A stretch of DNA of 64,000 bases, taken from Sporobolomyces roseus (Eukaryota > Basidiomycota > Microbotryomycetes > Sporidiobolales > Sporidiobolaceae). A program made the position numbers and the translations under genes. Under the pieces are notes generated by a model. It was not told the origin of the DNA. It worked only from the letters and a program-made list of their open reading frames with translations, and ran no database searches. How positions within the stretch are numbered: the stretch's first letter is position 1; every line of letters begins with the position of its first letter. Positions 23,848-34,980 of this stretch are shown one piece after another. The DNA is taken from contig JADILM010000009.1 of the NCBI GenBank assembly GCA_016617785.1, positions 744,001 to 808,000 of the forward strand. Direction: 5' to 3'.

Positions 23848-25473
23848 CTAAGTGCGCGTCCTATTCAAGAAAGACCGTTCGCGCTGTTCCTCCAACCAGT
23901 CTGGTACCCTCAAGAGATCTATTCCTTTCTTCTCCAATAATCGCACAATCGATTTCAACCATTTCTCCTGACTCCTGCGCTCCATCTCTTCCGGATCAAG
24001 ATCATCTTCGTCCTCAGAATCATCTCCTATTTTGTCGGCGGCGCGAACGAGATGAATGGATCGTAAGCCGACGGGAATGGATTTCGAATTGAGAGCTTTC
24101 TTGAAGTTCGCTTCCTCTGATGGATGTAGAATGTAAGGTATCGATAGCGTATGAACCGTCGAAGGGATACTTCGGAAGAGGGCGATGAAGTCGTTCTTAG
24201 GCTGACCAGGCTGTCGCGTCGCTTCCTCCTCCGAACCTTCGGAGTCGTCTTCGGAAGAATGAAAGTCCTCGAGGCGCGTCTTGAGCTTGACATCTGCATG
24301 CTCAGCTTTCACAACTTGGAGTGAGAATCGAAGTCCGAGGGTCGCGAGCTTCGTGGATTGAGGTAGAGTGGAGAGGGTATTGATCGCTCGTTGAATTCGA
24401 TCGTAAGTGATCGTAAGGTGTCGCAGGTTGACGAAGGGAGAGAGATCAGGGATGTGCCTTCGGACAGCGACTCCGAGGGAGGTAAGGGAGGAAGTGGATG
24501 ATCGAGAGAAGAAGGGAAAGAAGGAGGGTGAAATTGTCGAGCCGATGTGAAGAGACTGTAATTGCTGCGGGAGAGGAGATCGAGTGCACATGGAGGGGGT
24601 TTCATTCCATTCTGCCCATTCGCGGGGTTTGCAGGTGAGCGAGAGGCGTCGAAGATTCGGGAGTTTGGCGAGATTCGAGAGGAGGAGAGTGCCAGCGGAA
24701 TCATCATCAAAGTCGGTGATGTCGAGTCTCTTGAGACCGGAAGAGTGCTTTGCGAGGGAGGCAACGACCGCGAGGGAGTCTTCGACGAGGTAGCGAACTT
24801 GGGCTCGTTGGAGAAGGACGGTTCCTACGTTTGGACAGATCTTGAGGATGCGTTCGATAACTTTCGACGGAACGACCCCTTCAAGTCGTCCGTGGAAGTC
24901 GATGATCTTGACGTAGGGTCGAAGGTGAGCGAAATTATCGAGTGCGAGGAGTTGGCGATAAGAGAATGAGTCGAGGATATCGTTTGCTGACCACTTGAAA
25001 GGGTCGAGCTTGTCTCCTCCTCGATTAGATCCGTACCCGTACCCTTCATCGTCAGACCCGTAATCATCGTAGTCCATGTCGTAGTTTTCTTCATCCGGAT
25101 AGAATTCATCATCTTGACTGCTCCTCCCTCTCGCCCTCGATCTTTCCCATGCCTTCTTCTGCACATCGTAATCACATTTCCTTCCTAGGGTCTTCATCCA
25201 TCCCAGTTGTTCCTTCGTCGTTCCATCTTTCATCTTTTTACCCGTCCCATCTGAATTCAACACCCCGAGTTGATAGAACAATTCGACCATTCCTCTATCC
25301 GGCGAATGTCTCATATCGTCTATCCTGATCTTGTTCCATAGTACCGGGGTTACGATCGATCTTAGTTCCTTTGAGACGAGGCAGAGTGAAGCGAGAGTTG
25401 AAGAAGTTCCAACGTTCTCTCCTGGATCGAGGTGGGAGACGATGAGGGATAGGACGCTCTTCGGCAGGTTCAT
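23848..25473 (-). CDS. F-box-like protein A (left copy)
   Basis: This single-exon gene reads MNLPKSVLSLIVSHLDPGEN from ATG 25473-25471. An upstream in-frame ATG at 25560 would add 29 residues, but the F-box begins at the chosen start. The F-box continues TLASLCLVSKELRSIVTPVLW. An Asp/Tyr/Gly-rich acidic segment (about residues 120-150), then leucine-rich repeats (LKRLDITDFDDDS, LPNLRRLSLTCK, LRHLTITYDRIQ) and a short acidic insert follow. The end is RSFLNRTRT, about 541 residues. It probably acts as an SCF substrate adaptor; the target is unknown. Its first two-fifths is almost identical to the copy at 41903-43600, then similarity drops sharply near 24878. It diverges from gene B with 300 bp between starts. 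Confidence 0.75.
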   Translation of the reverse strand: MNLPKSVLSLIVSHLDPGENVGTSSTLASLCLVSKELRSIVTPVLWNKIRIDDMRHSPDRGMVELFYQLGVLNSDGTGKKMKDGTTKEQLGWMKTLGRKCDYDVQKKAWERSRARGRSSQDDEFYPDEENYDMDYDDYGSDDEGYGYGSNRGGDKLDPFKWSANDILDSFSYRQLLALDNFAHLRPYVKIIDFHGRLEGVVPSKVIERILKICPNVGTVLLQRAQVRYLVEDSLAVVASLAKHSSGLKRLDITDFDDDSAGTLLLSNLAKLPNLRRLSLTCKPREWAEWNETPSMCTRSPLPQQLQSLHIGSTISPSFFPFFSRSSTSSLTSLGVAVRRHIPDLSPFVNLRHLTITYDRIQRAINTLSTLPQSTKLATLGLRFSLQVVKAEHADVKLKTRLEDFHSSEDDSEGSEEEATRQPGQPKNDFIALFRSIPSTVHTLSIPYILHPSEEANFKKALNSKSIPVGLRSIHLVRAADKIGDDSEDEDDLDPEEMERRSQEKWLKSIVRLLEKKGIDLLRVPDWLEEQRERSFLNRTRT

Positions 25474-25773
25474 CTCAGTTGTCTGAAGTACCTCTAAGGG
25501 CCAAGGTGATTGTAGAAGTGAATGGTGGAAAGTCAAGAAAGGAGTTTCGCAAATTCTCATCTCTTGATCGATCTCTCACTTCAGCAACTCAGTAGTACCA
25601 GCAACAGAGCACTCAGCAGGGACAACGAGAAGCTCTACTATATCCACATCAGAGCTTGTTCACGCTAGATCCCCTCACTCTTTCAATTTGGAACCTCTCT
25701 TCTCTTTGAACGATGAATCGACTGCAAGGCTCTCACTCTTCTGCTCAGTCTTACCACCACTCAAGTGAACTAA
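25474..25773. promoter_or_regulatory. Divergent promoter of genes A and B (left)
   Basis: Three hundred bp between the two starts, duplicated at 41603-41902. It contains a TTTCGCAA octamer at 25545-25552. The two copies look identical over this stretch, including spacing. Confidence 0.5.
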
Positions 25774-27113
25774 ATGGAACGAACTGGTCTACCCTCTGAA
25801 CCCCTCGAATTAGTCCCACCTCACTCGGATCAGTCAACTTCTTCCCTTCCTCCTCCTCAAGCACCTTCCTCTTCCTCTTCTCCAGTCCTTCCCTTTCCTA
25901 CCATCTCGGCACACAAGCAGTCACTTACACAGGATCCTCCTCCTCGAAGGCGTCCTCGTTTCTCCCTCACTTCGATTGTCCGACAATCTCTTTCCCTTTC
26001 TCGCTCTTCTCCTCCTGCTCACCTCAATTCGGACGACTGCCCTCCTTCGATCGGTCATCAAGCTCATGTGTGCTATGTAGTGATGACTGGAGCTCTCCCT
26101 CCTGACTCGGCGATGTAAGGAGGAGGAAAGTTGAAAAAGAGTGGAAAGGAGAATCAATCAAGCAAGACTCAATCAAAGGACGTCAAACCCGTAGTCAAGC
26201 CTAAAGCAGTCAAGAAGCTCAAATCTGATTTGACGAAGCCGGACAAGGCGAGAATGATAGTAGCAGATCTGAAACGAATGGAGGTTCCTGAAGAATCGTC
26301 AACTTCCTCAACTTCTCCCACTTCTCACCCTTCGAAACCTCGAGCATTCTCCCTACCTCCCCTAATCGCGGAAGACTCTACATTATCAACTCCTGACTTT
26401 GTCGACTATTCTCAACCTTCAACTGGAGAATTGAATCCTCGACCACCTTTCACCGTTCTCGAACTCGACTCTTTCTCCCTTCCTACGAGTGAAGGAGGAT
26501 TAGCCGGATTAGCTAGTGCTAAATCAGGTGCATTCGAGATACTGGCAGATGTAAGCGGAGCGTTAGTGAGGAGGAGTGGAGTCAGAGATGGATTCGTCGC
26601 TCCTCTCGATGCAGTCGCAGTCTTCATCTGTGAGCTCTTTCACTTCCTTCATACGCATACTGTTCATTGACGATGAAGAGTAGAGGACTTTAGATTGGTG
26701 GGGATACGAGATCTCTTTACCTCCTCCAATCCTCGTCAAACTCGCAACAGTTCATTCAGTTCAGCAAACCTTCTTCGGTTTCATGCAAGCTTTCCTTCTC
26801 GCAGGAGGTGAATTCTGTCTCTCTTCTTGCTCCTAGTATCATCGAGCTGAAGTAGCGTACTGTAGGAGCACCTGAACTCGCACCTTTCATTCGTTACATC
26901 TCGAGTTACCTCGATATGGAGTTCAGTGCGATTCAGAGTCAGAACAAAGGAGGTCAAGGAGTAGTACTCGCTGCTACTTGGCTACTTCCTGTAGCGTTGG
27001 TACCGAGACCGTGGGATTTCCCTCCTCCGCCTCCTTCGAAAGAGGAAGAGATCCGGAGGAAATCGTTCTCATCGAAGCCCGCTCTACTTCCTCTGACTCG
27101 ACCACTATTCTAG
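25774..27113 (+). pseudogene. Gene B, left copy, with premature stop
   Basis: This is the counterpart of the intact gene at 40263-41602. The frame opens at ATG 25774 and is identical in the first 114 codons. It then meets TAA at 26116-26118 where the right copy has CAA (C to T change). After the stop, the same three-exon frame continues without further damage to TAG at 27111-27113. Introns correspond to those of the right copy (about 26630-26691 and 26810-26866). Seven clustered differences at 26212-26274 are all synonymous; later ones include Ala/Val, Ser/Thr and Lys/Arg changes. The loss therefore looks recent. A truncated 114-residue, Ser/Pro-rich product could still be made, and I cannot exclude a downstream start. 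Confidence 0.8.
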
Positions 27114-27620
27114 CTCCTCATATGCCGTATGCACTCTTTCTATTATGTTGCAATTGCTCTGTCGTTGTTGTTCGATTCGCACGTCGTCGAAGCGAATTCC
27201 GGCCGACTTGTTATCGCTGCTCAAGCTTCGTTTTCTTCTTTCGCAACCCTCCCTAATCGCTTGTTAGGGATCGTTCTCGTGACTGTGCCCCCGGTATCGG
27301 ACGGACGAACAGGAGGAGTGAAGAGAGAATTAAGCGAAATTTGACTTTATACAAACGAGAACGAAGGTAAGCATCTACATGCACTAACGAAAGAGAAGAG
27401 AGGCCGACTATAGCTACATCTGAGCGTGAGAGAGAGAGACGGAGGTAAAAAGCATCTAAGGGTATAAGCAGAGGGGGAAGAAACGAAAAGACCCCTTAAA
27501 AAGTTTTGTTTTCCTATCTTGTACATGGACTGATAGAACCCGATCCCGATCGTTCCGATATACATATTCCAAGCGTTTGATTCTCTTCCTCACCTCCTCC
27601 TCGATATCGAGACTAAGCCT

Positions 27621-29355
27621 TCATTGAGTAGGTACCATTTTCGTTAATCCTTCTGGATCGATCTTGACTCGAGGATTGATCAAGTTCTTGCAGTAATCGC
27701 CGAGGGAGACCAAGCAGATCGTCTATGTACGATGAAGAGTATGACATATTCAGCGAATCAGCGAGAAGGAAAGACGGAGGAAGGAAAGAGAGAGTGCACG
27801 AACGCGATAAGTTGAGAGACCGATACGCGGAGTAACTCCTCGGAACAAACCTTTCATTCCGTTCTCTATAGATCATTGAGCATAAAGGCGAAGTCAGAGG
27901 GAATGAGACAAAGAGGAAGTGAGGGAAATGATTATGGGGAATTCGAAAAGAGCGAAAGTGCGAATGCGTCAATATCGCACTCTTCTCGCATAGACGAAAG
28001 AGTAGACTCGAAAGGAGAACGTACCTTGATAGATGTACTTGAAGGTGTTCCACATGTTTAACTTCTCAGGTCGGTTCCCACTCTCAACCTTTCTCAAACT
28101 CTGCATCTCGACTCTCACGACTAATACACCGCAAAGCTCCTCATCAGCTCACTTCCCAGGCCTCAATACGTAGAGAGAAGAGTACATACCTTCAATCGGA
28201 TGATTCCAGCATCCCAAAACACCTCCCAAAGCACTGCTCGCAACTTTTTCTCCCAAGCCCAACTTGTGCTCCTTCGAGTAGCCCCTTAAATCCTTGATCC
28301 CCTCTTCTGCTGCTCGAGCGATCCCGATCCTAGATCCCCAGTTCGTGACTTGACGGAGAGCTACTGCGTTGACTCCTTTATTGATCGCTGATAATCCTCC
28401 TGCACGATAAGTTTTTACGAAGAATTGCCAACTATCCCTCTCGAGAAAGAGTCAGTCCTCAGATAGCGCGAGCCAGAAGGTAGAGCAGAAGAGCGTACGG
28501 AGTAGGGACGGAGAGTTGAGGTGGAATGGGTTCTCCAGGGAGGGAGGAAGCGAGATTGAGGGGGATTTGCTTGACTCGAGTGATTTCAGCAGTCTTCATC
28601 GTCGTACATACACCCCTACACGACGAGAGGCAGATGTCAATTCGGGAGGGAGTAGGGGAGGGCACGACAGAATAGAGAGAGAGAGAGAGAGAGAAAAGCG
28701 ATGCTTTTTGCTTTTTTCTTTGAGCGCAATGCCTTCGGCGGTGGAGAAAACTCACATAGCAAGATACGCCTGAGCTGCCCCACCGCACATCCCCCCTAGT
28801 AATCCAGCAGTTCCTTTGTTGACTCGGTGACTCGTCGCGAAGTCCTCGACGTAGGAACTGCAGAACAAGAGAATCCCGCCTGTAGAGCTACTCTCGATCC
28901 AAGCCTATACTCTCGTTCATACCTGATCAGCCCTAGCGCACTCGATTAGATAGAAGGTAAGAGGAACATACCCAGGGGATCAATCCTTGATAGAATCCTT
29001 TCAAACCACCTCGAGAATAAGTCTTTCTGATCGCTTCCCTCAAGTTGTCGTTACGGTTTGACGCCATATGAGTTTTGAGGACTATCCCGCGGTCATTCAG
29101 TCAGTTGGGGGAAGTAAAGGCGGAAGAAGCGATTTGCGACGAGAGAGCGAGAATTCACCTTCGAGTGGTTGACCTAGAGTAGTACTGTACCATAGAATAG
29201 TTCATGATCAGCTTTACCGTTGGGTGAGTGAAGAAGAGAGTTGTTGGGGGAAAGATAAGGCGAGTGAAACAAAGGAGGAACAAGGCAACTCACACTTCAA
29301 ATAACGATACTGCAGCACCTACTGCGAGGTTGGAAGGTGAGAGTTGATTCGACAT
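27621..29355 (-). CDS. YHM2: Mitochondrial citrate/2-oxoglutarate carrier Yhm2
   Basis: This is a mitochondrial carrier family member. The start at 29355 gives MSNQLSPSNLAVGAAVSLFEV, continuing GQPLEVLKTHMASNRNDNLR, TYSRGGLKGFYQGLIPWAW, GTAGLLGGMCGGAAQAYLAM, GVCTTMKTAEITR, DSWQFFVKTYRAGGLSAINK and GVNAVALRQVTNWGSRIGIA. The end is INPRVKIDPEGLTKMVPTQ, stop 27623-27621. The unusual sequences GQPLEV, CTTMKT and ALRQ.TNWGSR are as I remember them from Yhm2, in place of standard PX(D/E)XX(K/R) signatures. Yhm2 exchanges citrate for oxoglutarate across the inner membrane and was also described as an mtDNA-associated protein. About eight introns, one with an (AG)10 run. Length is around 310 residues. 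One junction near 28490 was set to restore frame as PTPDSW. Confidence 0.9.
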
Positions 29356-29824
29356 GCTGAGTCGAGATGGAGTGAAGTGATTGAAGTGAGGGAGAGAGGA
29401 GAGAGAGAAAGAGAGAGAGAGAAAGAGATTGGGGGTTGAGGTTGACAAATCCGTGGACTCGACGGAGGGAAAAGTGGGTTTAGAATCTATTTCCCCAACC
29501 CGCTGACTGATTGATAACATCGAATACGAATACAAGCATGATAGAGCAGAACGAACGAGGGGTACAGGCGTAAAGTGGGAATACGAAATCGCTTCTTTCG
29601 TCTGTTTCCCTTACTCTCCTCTCCCAACTCTCCTCCAACTTCGAAGTGCTTTTCGTAGTATCCGAGTATTCGTAGAAGGGTATACACTTCGACATGCGTA
29701 ATAGTACAGTTCGAGAAGAAGACGAATACGAACAAAGAGTGAAGTATAAAACTGCCTTTTCCCCCTTTCTATCACCTTCCTTACTTTGCTTTTGAGCTCT
29801 CTGTGAGTCCCAGAACAAATTCAA

Positions 29825-30305
29825 TCAGTATCCTTCTCACTGCAGAGAACAGCGACTCAAGGAGTCGCAAACTCACCTCGCCTTGTCGCATCTTCGAGCA
29901 ATTGAGTATCGACAGCATTCTTCGGTAGTTGAACGTATCGAATGACTGATCCACGGATGAAGCAATTCGTTACTGCTGCCTTTGACCCATCGCACTCACC
30001 TTTGTCAGTCTTGATCGCTGAGAAGGGAGAAAGAGAGGGAAAGAAACGAACCATATGAGGGTATTTGTCTTCCTCCAAGACCGAGATGTTGTCCAGCTTG
30101 ATGTTCAAGAATCTGTGGGGTCAACAAAGCGGGACATCAGTATCTCTCTCGAGAGGTGTCGAGGGGAGAGGTAGTTTGATGAGAAATAAGAGGAGACTGA
30201 CTGATCAACCGATACGAGCGTTCCTCGTACTCTGCAATCATTCTTGAGCTCTACTACTAAAGGTTCACCACCTTGTAAGGTCTTGAGAAGAGAGAACATC
30301 AACAT
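29825..30305 (-). CDS. LSM2: U6 snRNA-associated Sm-like protein Lsm2
   Basis: Lsm2 belongs to the Lsm1-7 (mRNA decay) and Lsm2-8 (U6 snRNP) rings. The start at 30305 gives MLMFSLLKTLQGGEPLVVEL, then KNDCRVRGTLVSVDQ; after an intron FLNIKLDNISVLEEDKYPHM; after another NCFIRGSVIRYVQLPKNAVD and TQLLEDATRR. Sm1 (KND..xxGTLxSVDxFxNxxLDxI) and Sm2 (IRGSxIRYV) motifs are both present. The last exon is ambiguous. With the acceptor that gives TRREGY the gene stops at 29827-29825, as annotated; a nearby acceptor would give a longer tail. The upstream ATG frame adding about 50 residues is not used because Lsm2 proteins start at this methionine. Confidence 0.9.
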
Positions 30306-30864
30306 GATTGAGATGAAGTTTGCAAGTTGATCAAATGGGATTGAGAAGGAGAGGGGAGCTGTGAAGAGCGTGTATGAGGTATTGAGATGCTTTGGTGGAC
30401 TATAGAGGAGTACTTGGGGTTGATTTGAGTGATTTGAGAGAAGTGTAGACAATCAACCTCGCAAAGTCATTTCGTTCGAGTTCATCGAAAGTTTGTTGAA
30501 TTCGCTATTCTCGCAGAGTGATCTCACGGAAGCCTGTATCCAAGAACGACAAAGCGAGAGTCGTTCTGAGGTCTCGACATCCGAAAAGCGACATCTCGAG
30601 ATTCTGCGATGTACAAAATCGTCTCGAGTCTATGTTGCAAGCATGGCAGCGTCGAGTCGAGCGAGCCACAATCAAAGCGATATACAGCGATCTCGGCGGA
30701 GGGCAGAGAGGGGTTGACTTGTCGAACGTCAGAAGGAGGGTAGAAAACATACGAGATCCTTCCAAGGGTAACTTCCCTCTCTACAAGCCCTAATAGCTAC
30801 TCCCCCCGTCTTCCCTTCGCGCCATACCATCGCCCTTACGACTGTTATCCCGCTACCCTCTCCT
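30306..30864. other. Intergenic region upstream of LSM2
   Basis: About 560 bp between LSM2 and the end of F-box gene E. A plus-strand frame at 30518-30793 (91 codons, GTG-led) is rich in Arg/Ser and has no recognisable content; I do not call it a gene. Confidence 0.5.
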
Positions 30865-32711
30865 CTAATCCGCTTCGAGCTGTCTCAGAGCATAGATCCC
30901 TTTCAAACTCTCCAGCAATTCCCTCACTTCCCTTGTCGCTCCGATCCCATCCCTATCCTGACTTGCATCTCCCATCTTCTCAACCTTCTCGAGACCCCAC
31001 CTCAGAGTATCCTCGACCTCGCAGAGTGCTTTCGATCTCACGTCAGATTCGGACGCTCGAGACTTGAGGAATTGTAGAGTGTCCTGAACTTGTTCATAAC
31101 TCTTCGGCGAGTCCTTTCGGCGGAGAGGGGTCAGGAATTTGAATTCGAGATGAGGTCGAGAGGGCAGGAGATCGCGAGAAGAAGAGTAGAGGACGGTAGG
31201 GGATAACAGGCCGCATGTCGTTTCGGTTACGACGATGACTCGGAGCGAGGGAAACTGCGAGGCTCCCGAGAATGGTTGGAGGAGTTTGCGAAACCGAGGA
31301 AGACTGAGGGGCGCCCGTCTCTCATTCGGAAAGTATTCAAAGGGATGCCGGAATCGTAGAGTAAGCTTCTCGACTCGAGGGAGGGAAGCGAATCTTGAAA
31401 TGATATCGTTTGGAGTTGAGTCGAAATCGGACGCGAACTTGGTTGGGAGAGGGAAGGTAAGGGATAGATGCGAAAGATTCGGGAGAGAGATTTCGAGGTG
31501 GTCTTCGTTCGGTAAGGGTTTGACGAAGTACAGATGAAGGTAGGAGAGGGCGCTGAAAGGAGAGATGAAGTTTACGATGGTGGGTGTAAGAGTCGGCACG
31601 GTGAGCCTGAGGGATCGCAGGGTACCGGAGAAATTCCATTCCTTCTTTCCGAATCGTTCGTCCAAATCCTCCGCTATACCCATTGTCAAGTCTTCGAGGC
31701 CTACAAGCTTGTTCAGAGCTGTCGAGAATCGTTTTCGACTGTACGCAGTTGTCGTTGACGACCAGTCCTGACGCACTGCTGCCGAATGGGAGAGCCCAAG
31801 CGACAGGGTCTTGACCTTGGTTTTGTCCAGGAGCTTGATGAAAGCTGTGAAATGGTCCAAAGATGACGCAATACCGAGAGCGATGCCCTCAAGTCGGCCA
31901 GCGAGAGTCGGGAGAGCTGCGCGAGCTTTTTGCACGGCGTCGAGAACTTCCGGGTGGATCTGTGGCGGAGCAAAGGCGTTACCGCGACCGCGATGCTCGC
32001 CAGAGTCGGCAGAGTCCTGCTCCTCCTCCGTATCGTATTCGGGTTCGCCATTATACTGCCTGCCATACATCCACGCTTCCGCTCTTTCCTCCATCCGTTC
32101 CCGTCTCGCTTCTCTCCGTTGGTCTCGGTCCTCCTCCTCCCGAGTTGGTCCCCAAACTTCATCCCCAAAAGGGTCATAAGGCGCCTCATTCCACTCCGGG
32201 TCGTCTTTGTCCACCAGGCCTCCTAACACACTCGAATGATCGTTTCTCGTTCCGCTGATATCGAGTTCTCGTAGGTTCGTCAAGTTGATCAAGGAAGGGA
32301 ACGCTTGTAGTCCATCGTACGCTGCACCTTCGAGGCTGACTGCTTCGATCGCAAGGTGAAGGCTCGGGAGACGAGGAGCTGAAGGATCGGAAACTCGGAG
32401 GCGAGGCGGCAGAGCGAACGAACTTTTGCCTTTGAAAGTCTTGCGTTGACGCTGAGCGAGAAAAATCAGTTAGATCCTCCCAGAGCACTATGGTCACGTA
32501 ACAGACGTACAGAGAACAAGACCTTCATCGCCGATTTTCGCCAAATTCGCGAAGTTTCACTCAGTGCGAAGACTCCTCGTCCAAGGTAGTCCGCGCTTTT
32601 GTACAGGGTCGGACACCGGTAATTGTATGCCGCATCTTGTAAGCGTATGTGGTCGATGATTTCGTGTTTGAGGTCGAGTGGTAGAGTGTTAAGAGAAGCG
32701 TTCGAAGACAT
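30865..32711 (-). CDS. F-box-like leucine-rich protein E (inner left paralog)
   Basis: Two exons (32711-32511 and 32451-30865) encode 595 residues. Exon 1 carries a degenerate F-box (LNTLPLDLKHEIIDHIRLQD ... VFALSETSRIWRKSAMKVLF). Exon 2 has leucine-rich strands (LINLTNLRELDIS, VKTLSLGLSH, LVGLEDLTMGIA, LRSLRLTVPTLT, LPNLSHLSLTF, RVEKLTLRFRH), an Arg/Glu-rich charged segment (about residues 150-200), and the C-terminus DRDGIGATREVRELLESLKG. Gene F at 35956 is its paralog: same intron position at the F-box end, LVNMANLRELDL, and a C-terminus NRDGVGATEEAAEMLKTLEG. Opposite orientation to F. Probably an SCF adaptor; substrate unknown. Confidence 0.75.
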
Positions 32712-33387
32712 TCGAGGAAGAGTTGGGTAGATAAGCAGGACGATCCGCTGCTACTGTTAATGTCTCTGTCGATTCTGTCTTTCGTTCTGAAGGTTTGGAG
32801 TGAAACGTAGGAGATCAAGATTCGAGAATTTCGAAAAACGCGAGGTTGTCTTCCGTCCATCAACCCCAAATTCTGCTCAAACAGCTCCGCAACACTCCTG
32901 AACTTGCTTTTGACCGGCTAAATACACAACGACACGCTCTGACGACTACCAGCTTTCGCTAACCTCTTGTCTCTTTCCCAACTTTGCTTCGAGTAGTTTG
33001 CTACTGCAACAACCTTGCGATGAACTACATACGGCTAGACGCACAGGAATGAAGGTCAGGAACCGGTTCGACAGTCGAAGAAAGATGGAAAATACGTTCT
33101 CCAGGAGCACTTTCGTTGGATTTCATTCATCTCGTACTTTTCGGAGGTTGCGACAGATTTAAGCTCTCGGTTCGATCAGGATCGAAGGCTCGACGTCGAC
33201 CCTTGCAAACAACAAACCCGCCATCTTCGCTCAAGCTTTTCCTCTCTTTCTTTTTTCTTTCTTCTCTTTCCCTCTTTTCACCTCACTCTTCTCCCGTCTC
33301 CTCAATCTTCCGCCGCGTATCACCTCCGCGTATCACCTCACCTCTCTATCTACCCGACGAGTACACCTACACCGAGTTTATTTCACC
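32712..33387. other. Intergenic region near the centre of the nested inverted paralogs
   Basis: About 680 bp between the divergent genes E and the acidic protein gene. A long pyrimidine tract (about 33240-33345) lies just upstream of the ATG at 33388. No gene is supported. Confidence 0.5.
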
Positions 33388-34741
33388 ATGACTGTCGAAT
33401 CTTGCAACCACAATCACACTCATTCCCGCTCAAACGCTCCTCAAGCAGCCTCTCCCATCAGCTACGGTCCCGATGGTCGTCCTCCTGTCTCTGTCGTTGA
33501 CTGTCCTCAGCAAGTCGCAGCTTCAAAGGTGTGTTCCAGCCTCCTTCTTCCGAGAGCCCCCTTTCTATACTCACTCGCAAATCTCTCTCTCTCTCTCTTA
33601 TCCAGTCAACCGCGGCAGGCTCCACTGCGAACGGATCAACCGAGGACGCCGCTCTCGTAGGAGTCTTCGATCGTATCACTCTTCGACTCGAATCTTTCGA
33701 AACTGCTCAACGTACCGCCGTTCAACAAGTTCGACAAGAACTCGTCGCCGCGATCGGTGAACTCGCTAGTACTAAACGAGCTCGAGTCACTGCCGAAGTC
33801 GAAGTGAGTCACATTCCCTCGTTGTCGCGTCCCGCCATCCTCAGGAGCTGATCACATTCTTCCACTAGGCCTCTCGTCGTGAACCTTTCGGATACGGATG
33901 GACTTACCCTCTCTACGCTCCTTATCGTGCTCCCTACTCTCCTTCCGATTACTCGAACCTCCCTCCCCTCGTCGACCACTCCGGCAAAGTCACTTCGACC
34001 ACTTTTCCTCCATCTCAGGAGACTTTGAAGGCACTCCAAGCTGAGTCTGAAGCCGCCTACCTTCGCCTCGTCTCCAAGGTCAACGGTGAAGAGTGGCAAG
34101 TCGTCGATGACCCTTCCACTGACGAGTCTCCCTCGAGTGAGCAAACCCTCTCACCTCCTACTTTACCTACCACTCCCATCATCGTTTCCCCTTCCTCCTC
34201 GACCGCCCAATCTTCCAACATCATCGTCAACATCCCTGCCCTTCACTTGGTTTCTCCCGCCTCGATCAGCGATTCTTCCGACGTCTCTTCCGACTCCTCC
34301 GGTGATTCGGACGTTTCGACCTCATCCGAAGAGAACGGGGAGGAGGAGGATTGCTCCGTCGAAATCGAGGTCTCTTCTGAATCCTCAGATGGATCTTCCG
34401 AGGAATCCGATATCTCTGAGAGTGAAGATGAGGAGGATGAAGAGAAGGGGAACTTCAACCCTACGGTCGCCAAACTCGAAATTTCTTTACTCCGTGCAAA
34501 ACTCAAGCTCGCAAAACTTCAATACGCTCGTTACTTGGAGAAGAACTCGGTCGTCGTCGCCAGTGAGGAGAAGGAGGAAGATAAGGTTGAGGTTGACTCT
34601 TTATGGGCTTGGGAAGAAAGGAAAATGCAGGTCGACTTGCTCGTCAAGAGGAAGAGCTCTCCCGTCAAGGTTTATGTTGAGGAGGTTGTAGAGGATGTCG
34701 AAGAGGAGAAGCCCGTTAGCCGTTACGAATCGATCGAGTAA
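33388..34741 (+). CDS. Acidic, serine-rich hypothetical protein
   Basis: Three exons (33388-33528, 33606-33803, 33869-34741) give 403 residues. I do not recognise it. The N-terminus has a His/Asn cluster (CNHNHTHSRS). Exon 2 is a predicted helix/coiled coil (LVGVFDRITLRLESFETAQR, then QQVRQELVAAIGELAS). Exon 3 has an aromatic, Pro-rich patch (PFGYGWTYPLYAPYRAPYSP), a long Ser/Asp/Glu low-complexity region (about residues 235-315), then a helical segment (LEISLLRAKLKLAKLQYAR) and an acidic end, stop 34739-34741. No membrane segment or signal. It sits at the centre of the inverted paralog array. Low complexity makes homology calls risky; it could be a nuclear or cytoskeletal adaptor, but this is not claimed. 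Confidence 0.6.
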
Positions 34742-34980
34742 TTTCAAGAATCCGGGTTTCGAGTAGCTTAGCTTTTACTTCACTTAGTGCATTCCTCAGA
34801 AACATTTTTCTTCTTCATCTACACGACTCGCTAGCGATGAGAGAGAACCATGAAGAACGAGATGAGAGAGAGAGAGGAAGATATGCGATAGAAATACAAC
34901 ATTGCTCGTAACAAAAGTGAACCCGAGTAAGCAGAGTGGTGATAATAGCAGTCCTCCCAATCAAACACCGTAATGTCGAT

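Larger units (their letters stand above)
24878..27113 (+). repeat. Left arm of 2,236-bp near-identical inverted repeat
   Basis: The reverse complement of 40263-42498 matches this segment without net length change. It covers the 5' part of F-box gene A, the shared promoter and all of gene B. By eye, bases 24878-26115 show at most a couple of differences, while gene B past 26116 carries about 20 substitutions in clusters (26212-26274, 26370-26525, 26948-27010, 27080-27110). Outside 24878 the F-box paralogs remain homologous but strongly diverged; outside 27113 similarity ends at the stop codon. Confidence 0.93.

Noticed and set aside
29480..29824. 114-codon minus-strand frame upstream of YHM2
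   Set aside because: Lies between LSM2 and YHM2 leader sequence, no family content, and overlaps a second frame of equal plausibility.
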